46,017 nucleotides of DNA. It comes from Chloroflexota bacterium (GTDB lineage Bacteria > Chloroflexota > Limnocylindria > Limnocylindrales > CSP1-4). A model generated the notes under the pieces. That model worked only from the letters and a program-made list of their open reading frames with translations, made no database searches and was not told the origin of the DNA. Below, in pieces: positions 40,802-46,017 of this stretch; position 1 is the first letter of the stretch; each line of letters begins with the position of its first letter. Made by a program: the position numbers and the translations under genes. The stretch is from the NCBI GenBank assembly GCA_005883615.1, contig VBEC01000030.1:1-46017 (forward strand). Direction: 5' to 3'.

Positions 40802-43800
40802 CTCGGAGCGTCCGCCAGAAGATCCCTGGCTTCGATCAGGTCTGCGGTCTCGAAGCCTTCGGTGAACGTCTCGTACACCGCGCGCAGGACGCCCGCACGC
40901 TCCTTCGCGTCGGCGCGGTCGTGTGCCAGGCGGTAGAGCCGCAGGGCCGCTCGCAGCTGCGGCGTTCTGGCGCCAAGACGAGCGGCCAGGTCGTACGCGT
41001 CCTGGAATGTAACCTCGGCCGCCTGAGCCTCGGGATCAGGCAGGCTCAAGAGCAGGTCGCCCCTCACCACCAGGAAGACGGGCGACAGGATCCGTTCCGG
41101 TCCGCCGATCTCGAGCGCTTCGTCGATCATCGCCACGGCTTCCTGTGGCCTATCCGACTGAACGTATGCGCCTGCTTGCACGAAGCGGATCAGCGGCCAG
41201 AACACTGGCGGAGTTCTGAGGCCCTGATAGAGATCCAGGCCGGCCCCGATCCGCTCCAGACCCTCCTCGGGCTTGCCCAGCGCGCTGGTGGCCGCCCCGA
41301 GCAGGACCGTTCCGAGAGCCCGCCAGATCGGGAAATCGTGCGCATCGACGACGCGCAAAAGGCGGAGTGCGCGATCCTCCACGAGGCGTGGCTCCAGACG
41401 CCAGAGGTGCAGAAAGCCTGAGTGGAACAGGACATACGCAAGCGAAAACGGATGATCGAGCTCTGTTGCGAGGGCGATCCCGCGATCTGCTCGTGCGACC
41501 GCGCGATCGGGATAGCCGGAGAGCCAGAGAACAAAGCCCGCCGTCGTCAGACACGACACCCTGGGATCGACACCCAGGCGCAACCGCCGAGGGCGGTAGC
41601 CCTGAGCCTCGAATAGCCCGATGGCTTCGTCCAGCTGCTTTAGCCCCTGCGGGAGGTCGCCGGCGAATGCCAGGCTCGAGCCGAGGACGAGGTTCCCATC
41701 GACGCGCATGCTGGGATCGTCCTGGGCCTCGGCCAGCTGCAGGATCTCCGTACCAATCTCTATTCCCTTGTCGAAGTCGGCCCGGTACTGGTAGAAGCTG
41801 GCCATGCCGCGCAGGACGGGAAAGAGCTGGGGTAGTTCGCGTTGACCCTCGAAGAGAGCGACCGCTCGAGCGTAGGCGTCCTCCACCTCCTCGGTGTAAC
41901 CCTTGATGGCCATCAGCGCTCTGGCCAGGCTCGTCCGAAGAGTGACTTCCTGCTGCCACCGCTCGGGGGTAGCGGGCGCGGAGGAGAGAACGTCCAGCAG
42001 GTCGGTCATCAGCTCGATCGTGGCGTGGTACCAGCCCCTGACCTCGTAGATGTGCCACAGTCCGTCGACGAGCTGGTTGAGCCGCTCGAGATCGCGTTGC
42101 GCGGCCCAATAGCGCCACGCGATTCGCAGGTTTTCCAGGTCGGCCGTCAGCGCCTCCGGCGGGCTGTCCCTTTTGGATTCGCTGAGCGACGCCCACTCCT
42201 GGCTGGCAAAGTCTGCGAAATACTCACCGTGATGGCGCTGCGCGGCTGCGGCGAACTCGGCTCGGGCGTCCAGTCGTTCGCCGGCGTACTCCCTGATCGT
42301 CTCCAGCATCACCAGACGCGGTTCCCCGGTTTCCTCTTCCGCCTGCCGTACGAGGCTCTTGGCGAGCAGCGAGGTCAGTCCATCGACCGTGTCCGAGCCG
42401 CTCTCGGCAAGCTGCTGAAGGCCACTGGCCACTGCCTCCACGGCATCGAACGTCGCGCTCGAGAAGACAGACAACAGTTCCAGAAGATGCTGTTCGCCGG
42501 GCTCGAGCAACTGGTAGCTCCACTCGATCGTTGCCCGCAGCGTCTGCTGTCTGGCGGGGAGATCGCGGGCGCCGCTGCCGAGCGCCTTCAGCCGGCTCCC
42601 GAGGCGGTCACGCAGTGCCTCGGGTGAGAAGAGGTTGATGCGTGCAGTGGCCAGTTCGATGGCCAGCGGCAGCCCGTCGAGGCGGAGGCAGATCTCGGCC
42701 ACGGCTGCGGCGTTGTCGTCGGTAAGATGGAAGTCCGGGCGAACGGAGCGGGCGCGGTCCACGAACAGCTGGATGGCTTCGAATCGGCTTAGGTCTTCGG
42801 CAGACCGGGCAGCCGAGGCCGCGCGGGGCAACGAGAGTGGCGGAACCGCAAAAAGATGCTCGCCGCGAACCCGCAAAGCCTCGCGGCTGGTTACCAGCAC
42901 CTTGAGCTCCGGGCATTCCTGAAGCAGGTCGGCCAGGGTCGTCGCCGCAACCGTCACCTGCTCGAAGTTGTCGAGGACGAGCAGGACGCGCTGCCCCCGA
43001 AGGTGCAGCTTGATCTCCTCGAGAGGGGATCGCTCCCTGGTCTCGTTGATGCCCATCGCCCGAGCGACGAGCGCCAAGACCGAGTCGGTGTCGCTCACAG
43101 ATGCCAGGTCGACGAAGAAGACGCCGTCGTCGAATCGGTCGACTTGCTCCGCGGCCGCGCGAAGCGCGAGTCTCGTCTTGCCCGTCCCGCCCGGTCCGGT
43201 CAAGGTCAGCAAGCGTGCGGCTTCGTCTTCGATTCGGCGTCTGATTTCCGCCAACTCGGCGTCGCGTCCGACAAAGGCAGAGGTTTGCGTCGGCAGGTTG
43301 TTCGGCCGGCGGTTGAGCGTGGCGAGCGCCGGGAACTCGGTCGTCAGGTCAAGGTGCACCAGCTGGAATAGCCGCTCGGGTCGCTCCAGGTCCTTGAGGC
43401 GATGCTCGCCAAGGTCGGCCAGCGAGACTTGCTCAGGCAGCTGGTCGACCACGAGCGCCGCGGCCGTCGCGGAGAGCAACACCTGGCCACCGTGGCCGGC
43501 GGCCATGATTCGTGCCGTTCGGTTGACGACCGGGCCGAAGTAGTCCCCGGCCCGCCTGTCGGCTTCACCGGAATGCAGGGCCATGCGGACGCGCAGGGGG
43601 CCGGTCTCCGGCCATGGCTCGTCCAGCAACGCATGCTGGGCCGCGATGCTGGCATTCAGCGCACCGATCGCGGATCCGAAGACCGCCATCATCCCGTCGC
43701 CGGTAGCCTTCACGATTTCGCCGTTCGAGCCGCGAATGGCGCCAGTGAGGATCGCGTCGTGCCGCTCTAGGGCCTGCTTCATTGCGGTGGGGAACTGTTC

Positions 43801-43938
43801 CCAGAGTCGCGTGCTTCCCTCCACATCGGTGAAGAGGAACGTCACGGTTTGTGGAGCGGTCTCGGGACGGATTCCCGCGGGCGCGCCACCACGAGCTGAG
43901 GCCGCGGCATCGATGGGTTGCCCGATAGACGACGCCAA
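40798..43938 (-). CDS. Class III cyclase/NB-ARC ATPase/TPR regulator
   Basis: The protein is 1046 aa. An N-terminal class III cyclase domain (about 30-195) has Asp38 (FLFTDVEGST) and Asp81 (ATGDGMMAVFG). An NB-ARC type ATPase follows with AFVGRDAELAEI, Walker A GPGGTGKT (248-255), Walker B LLVLDNFEQV and VLVTSREAL, then GLPLAIELATAR. About 500 residues of helical TPR-like repeats complete it. No C-terminal LuxR helix-turn-helix was found, so it is not a plain MalT/LuxR activator. Start TTG 43938 has GGAG eight bases before it. It probably couples a protein or small-molecule signal to nucleotide cyclisation; whether the product is cAMP is unknown. It lacks the zinc ribbons of the similar 1193-aa protein. 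Confidence 0.87.
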   Translation of the reverse strand: MASSIGQPIDAAASARGGAPAGIRPETAPQTVTFLFTDVEGSTRLWEQFPTAMKQALERHDAILTGAIRGSNGEIVKATGDGMMAVFGSAIGALNASIAAQHALLDEPWPETGPLRVRMALHSGEADRRAGDYFGPVVNRTARIMAAGHGGQVLLSATAAALVVDQLPEQVSLADLGEHRLKDLERPERLFQLVHLDLTTEFPALATLNRRPNNLPTQTSAFVGRDAELAEIRRRIEDEAARLLTLTGPGGTGKTRLALRAAAEQVDRFDDGVFFVDLASVSDTDSVLALVARAMGINETRERSPLEEIKLHLRGQRVLLVLDNFEQVTVAATTLADLLQECPELKVLVTSREALRVRGEHLFAVPPLSLPRAASAARSAEDLSRFEAIQLFVDRARSVRPDFHLTDDNAAAVAEICLRLDGLPLAIELATARINLFSPEALRDRLGSRLKALGSGARDLPARQQTLRATIEWSYQLLEPGEQHLLELLSVFSSATFDAVEAVASGLQQLAESGSDTVDGLTSLLAKSLVRQAEEETGEPRLVMLETIREYAGERLDARAEFAAAAQRHHGEYFADFASQEWASLSESKRDSPPEALTADLENLRIAWRYWAAQRDLERLNQLVDGLWHIYEVRGWYHATIELMTDLLDVLSSAPATPERWQQEVTLRTSLARALMAIKGYTEEVEDAYARAVALFEGQRELPQLFPVLRGMASFYQYRADFDKGIEIGTEILQLAEAQDDPSMRVDGNLVLGSSLAFAGDLPQGLKQLDEAIGLFEAQGYRPRRLRLGVDPRVSCLTTAGFVLWLSGYPDRAVARADRGIALATELDHPFSLAYVLFHSGFLHLWRLEPRLVEDRALRLLRVVDAHDFPIWRALGTVLLGAATSALGKPEEGLERIGAGLDLYQGLRTPPVFWPLIRFVQAGAYVQSDRPQEAVAMIDEALEIGGPERILSPVFLVVRGDLLLSLPDPEAQAAEVTFQDAYDLAARLGARTPQLRAALRLYRLAHDRADAKERAGVLRAVYETFTEGFETADLIEARDLLADAPS

Positions 43939-44071
43939 ATCCGCACTCCGACTTCACCCGCGGGGCTGCAAGGGCAGCCGGCCGTGGGGTTCGTAACGCT
44001 CACATGATGCCTTGATTGGAACGGACGGCCTAGTGGCGGGCCCGCCGCTCCGGATCAACGCCTCACGAGGG

Positions 44072-44566
44072 TCAGGCGCGGCGAGCCTCGGGGCACCACT
44101 CGTAGCGAACGTCAGGCTGGCGCTCCTCGTTGCGCGCGCCGTCGTTTTCGTCGACGACGATGAAGCCATGTCGCTCGTAGAACCGACGCGCGCCTCGATT
44201 GACCTGGAAGGTGAAGAGCGACAGGCCAGTCGGACGTAATCGCTTGGCGAGCTCCACGAATCGGGATCCGATTCCCCGCCCCGTCCAACCCGGCGCGATG
44301 TAGAGCTGAGCGAGATCGTCACCATCGAGAGCCATCACCCCAATGACCGCTCCGACGCCATCGACGGCGACCCAGGTCTCCTTGGCCGGAATTAGGTCGT
44401 CCCGAATCCAGCCGCGGACCTCTTCGTCGGTATGAGCCAGCGGGAAGTCGTACGTTGCCTTGAACGAGGCCAAAAACATGCCCGAGACCATGGGCGCATC
44501 GTCTGGGGCCGCGCGTCGCAGGACAATGCCTGGACCTCTCATGCGGGACTGCTTCTGATCATGCAT
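44072..44566 (-). CDS. GNAT-family N-acetyltransferase
   Basis: The 164-aa protein has a GNAT N-terminal strand (IVLRRAAPDDAPMVSGMF), LAQLYIAPGWTGRGIGSRFV with the acetyl-CoA pyrophosphate loop (GRGIGS in the Q/RxxGxG/A position), and the closing FTFQVNRGARRFYERHGF. The substrate is unknown; small-molecule amines or antibiotics are typical. ATG 44566 has GAAGAG about seven bases upstream; ATG 44542 is an alternative. It is divergent from the cold-shock gene and upstream of the 1046-aa regulator on the same strand, 133 bp away. Confidence 0.87.
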   Translation of the reverse strand: MHDQKQSRMRGPGIVLRRAAPDDAPMVSGMFLASFKATYDFPLAHTDEEVRGWIRDDLIPAKETWVAVDGVGAVIGVMALDGDDLAQLYIAPGWTGRGIGSRFVELAKRLRPTGLSLFTFQVNRGARRFYERHGFIVVDENDGARNEERQPDVRYEWCPEARRA

Positions 44567-44600
44567 GGCAACTCTTCGCCGGGGCGGCCCTCAGGACGTG

Positions 44601-44609
44601 TGCTATGGT
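44601..44609 (+). promoter_or_regulatory. Extended -10 promoter of the cold-shock gene
   Basis: TGC followed directly by TATGGT (44604-44609) fits an extended -10 (TGN-TANNNT). Transcription near 44616 would give a leader of about 95 bases before the cold-shock ATG, as is common for cspA-type mRNAs. No good -35 is seen, which is normal for extended -10 promoters. Inferred. Confidence 0.4.
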
Positions 44610-44710
44610 GGGGGCTCGCCGCAACCCGTGGCGTGCTTCGCGTGGTCGACCCCCTTCTCGAACGGACCGTGCGTTCTGCAATCCCTGTTCGGGAAGTGTT
44701 GGAGGTCCTT

Positions 44711-44914
44711 ATGACCACCGGTACCATCAAGAAGGTCGTTTCCGATCGCGGATTCGGCTTCATCTCTGCCGAGGATGAGAAGGAATACTTCTTTCATCGC
44801 GGCGGCCTCGACTCCTCTCTCGACTTCGACCGTCTGGTCGGCGGCGAGCGTGTGACGTTCGAGATCGAGTCGAGCCCCAAGGGCCCGCGCGCGAACCACG
44901 TGCGCTCCGCCTAG
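44711..44914 (+). CDS. cspA: Cold-shock domain protein
   Basis: The 67-aa protein reads MTTGTIKKVVSDRGFGFISA with RNP1-like (RGFGFI) and RNP2-like (YFFHRG) motifs, the complete five-strand OB fold of CspA. GGAGG lies five bases before ATG 44711; a longer ORF from 44432 has no support and would cross the promoter. It binds single-stranded RNA or DNA and melts structure in mRNAs. The second strand of aromatic residues is EYFFHRGGL, with Gly where E. coli CspA has Ser/Asn. A perfect terminator follows 17 bases after the stop, so it is a single-gene transcript. Confidence 0.95.
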   Translation: MTTGTIKKVVSDRGFGFISAEDEKEYFFHRGGLDSSLDFDRLVGGERVTFEIESSPKGPRANHVRSA

Positions 44915-44931
44915 TCTCTCGGCACGACAAG

Positions 44932-44975
44932 GAGCCGCCGGGTCCACACCTGTGGACCCGGCGGCTCTTATTTTT
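44932..44975 (+). terminator. Rho-independent terminator of the cold-shock gene
   Basis: A perfect 17-bp stem (44932-44948 with 44951-44967, arms beginning GAGCCGCCGGG and ending CCCGGCGGCTC) is followed by TTATTTTT. This is the strongest terminator in the window. There is no T-run in the opposite direction, so it serves only the plus strand. Confidence 0.95.
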
Positions 44976-45004
44976 CACGGACTGCGGCACGGATGCCGAT
45001 GGAT

Positions 45005-45544
45005 TCAGGGCTTGACCGCCGACCAGCCGGGATAAACCCCATTTGCGTCGCCGGGCGCCTTGTCGCCCGAAAAGAAATACAGCGGCTTCCCGTTGTACGT
45101 GACCTGGAGTGTCCCGTTGTCCGCGCGGGTGATCGTCCCGAGCTTGCCGGTCACGCCCGTGCCGGCCACCGGCTTCGAACCGGCCGCCACAGTCAGGGCC
45201 GGCCAGGTCGTCAGACAGCCGCCGGTGCATTCGCTCTTGCCGCTATTGGCGACGTCCGACGAGAAGTGGTAGACGGTCCTGCCGTTCGAGGCAGCGACCA
45301 GGACCACGCCCTGCCCTCCAACCGATTTGGCCTCGACCGTGGCAGCCGCGGCGGCGACCGACGGGGAGGCGGCCGGGCTCGGACTGGCGTTAGCCGCCGG
45401 GCTCGGACTGGTGCTGGCCGCCGGACTCGGGCTGGCTGCCGTGCTGGGGGCGGCAGGCGATGGGCTGGCGGCGCTGGTGCAGGCTGCCATGACGAACGCC
45501 ACGCCGGCCAAGAAGGCCGCCACGCGGCGCTTCGAGATTTCCAC
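45005..45544 (-). CDS. COG4315-type lipoprotein with SPSPAA repeats
   Basis: The 179-aa protein has a signal peptide with lipobox (FVMAACTS), then a disordered linker of tandem Ser-Pro/Ala repeats (about 25-68). The domain that follows has [30 protein letters not shown] and [19 protein letters not shown]. These are the repeats of the 'secreted repeat of unknown function' family (PF03640). The family is extracytoplasmic and of unknown role; the paired Cys (SECTGGC) may form a disulfide. It is convergent with the cold-shock gene, and an ECF sigma gene lies upstream on the same strand, about 95 bp away. Whether the two are functionally linked is not shown by the sequence. Confidence 0.87.
   Translation of the reverse strand: MEISKRRVAAFLAGVAFVMAACTSAASPSPAAPSTAASPSPAASTSPSPAANASPSPAASPSVAAAAATVEAKSVGGQGVVLVAASNGRTVYHFSSDVANSGKSECTGGCLTTWPALTVAAGSKPVAGTGVTGKLGTITRADNGTLQVTYNGKPLYFFSGDKAPGDANGVYPGWSAVKP
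45373..45441. repeat. 24-bp tandem repeat, about three units
   Basis: Units beginning CCGGGCTCGGACTGG occur at 45373, 45397 and (with two changes) 45421, a 24-bp period. They encode the eight-residue Ala/Ser/Pro repeats of the lipoprotein linker on the minus strand. In-frame period means copy-number change would alter linker length without frameshift. Confidence 0.8.
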
Positions 45545-45638
45545 GGTTACCTCCGAGTCGAGTTGATGCCCTTCAATGTTTTGCTACGTCTCTGAGTCGG
45601 AGGCTGGTTTTCGCGAGCACGACACCGAGTGGCGTTGC

Positions 45639-46017
45639 TCAATCGGGTTGTCGCGCTGGCTCCTCGAGCCGGGCCGCCCTGGCGTCGAGGTACCGCTGTT
45701 CGGGGAGGCTGGTGGTGCGGCGAGCAGCCAGCTGATACGCGGACCGGGCGGCCGCGTGGTCGCCCGCCATTTCCAACAGATGCGCGCGGACCGCATCGAG
45801 ACGGTGATGACCGGCTATCCGGTCGTCGCCTTCGAGGGTTCGCAAGAGGTCGAGTCCGGCCTGCGCTCCGTACACCATGGCCACCGCGACGGCCTGGTTC
45901 AGCGTGACCATGGGATTGGGCGAGAGTCCGACCAGCAGCTCGTAAAGGAGCATGATCTGCCGCCAGTCCGTGTCCTCTGCGCGAGTCGCCTCGTCGTGGA
46001 TCGCAGCGATCGCGGCC
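45639..46017 (-). CDS. ECF sigma factor with TPR-like C-terminus (DUF6596/ECF42-like), 5' part outside window
   Basis: Only the last 125 or so codons are in the window; the gene enters from the right edge. The sequence reads IHDEATRAEDTDWRQIMLLY, then SPNPMVTLNQAVAVAMVYG and GHHRLDAVRAHLLEMAGDHA, ending ARLEEPARQPD. This is the characteristic C-terminal extension of the RpoE-like sigma factors sometimes called ECF42, which replaces an anti-sigma factor as the control domain. The sigma-2 and sigma-4 regions lie outside. In that family a small YCII-domain (DGPF) protein gene is often adjacent; none is visible on this side, where the repeat lipoprotein lies about 95 bp downstream. Confidence 0.85.
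   Translation of the reverse strand, partial: AAIAAIHDEATRAEDTDWRQIMLLYELLVGLSPNPMVTLNQAVAVAMVYGAQAGLDLLRTLEGDDRIAGHHRLDAVRAHLLEMAGDHAAARSAYQLAARRTTSLPEQRYLDARAARLEEPARQPD

Noticed and set aside
44035-44046. 12-bp palindrome GGCGGGCCCGCC
   Set aside because: No loop, no T-run; expected by chance in GC-rich DNA.
1-46017. CRISPR array, insertion sequence, prophage or integration site
   Set aside because: No spaced direct repeats, transposase, integrase or phage structural genes were seen; the single tRNA has no duplicated 3' end nearby.

Overview
The window is high-GC (roughly two thirds G+C by eye), gene-dense chromosomal DNA from a free-living bacterium. Protein content (SirB1-type transglutaminase/TPR, lysine 2,3-aminomutase, molybdopterin oxidoreductase with membrane anchor, MMPL transporter, DUF885, cyclase/STAND ATPase regulators, ECF sigma with a DUF6596-like C-terminus) and codon use are most like Chloroflexota of the Limnocylindria/Ellin6529 type. 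An actinobacterium-like organism cannot be excluded from sequence alone. I see no phage, insertion sequence, integrase or CRISPR array.

Layout. 1-3.1 kb: a minus-strand operon (155-aa unknown protein, a 32-aa CxxC micro-protein, a rhodanese cut by the window edge), then SirB1 and DUF2157 genes. 3.3-9.5 kb: S41 protease lacking its usual lysine, MFS exporter, XRE regulator, lysine 2,3-aminomutase, small membrane protein. 9.6-15 kb: membrane-anchored Moco oxidoreductase with an internal twin-arginine motif, then an MMPL transporter overlapping a lipocalin-like (CrtC/AttH) lipoprotein. 14.9-18.1 kb: a complete metal-uptake operon fur/zur-znuA-znuC-znuB with a strong palindromic operator. 18.1-24.2 kb: ribokinase, divergent SDR (enoyl-reductase type), class III CoA transferase, MshB-like deacetylase, CapA-like protein. 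24.3 kb: tRNA-Asp with its terminator. 24.5-29.2 kb: threonine aldolase, DUF885 peptidase-like, HisA-like barrel, two cyclophilins. 29.2-29.7 kb: a 500-bp convergent gap holding a possible structured RNA and a relic of the Lon C-terminus. 29.7-34.2 kb: protein quality-control operon (eroded release-factor-like gene, dnaJ/cbpA, hspR, clpB). 34.5-44 kb: two very large class III cyclase/STAND ATPase regulators around a methyltransferase, an aldose 1-epimerase and an AlkZ-like winged-helix protein. 44-46 kb: GNAT, cold-shock protein with promoter and perfect terminator, a repeat-containing lipoprotein, and the 3' part of an ECF sigma factor.

How genes work together. The metal operon is the most complete system: sensor, lipoprotein, ATPase and permease overlap or abut, and a 40-bp near-perfect inverted repeat covers its predicted -35/-10, implying autoregulation. 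DnaJ, HspR and ClpB form a heat-shock unit. At least six genes have a TANNNT hexamer 6-7 nt before the start codon and no Shine-Dalgarno, suggesting leaderless mRNAs are common here.

I did not find a clearly new multi-gene defence or biosynthetic system. The least explained signals are the coupled CxxC micro-protein, the Lon and release-factor relics at the two ends of the clpB operon, the structured intergenic region, the paired 15-bp palindromes at 22.4-22.6 kb, and the S41 protease without its lysine. All assignments are by reading; no database search was run.
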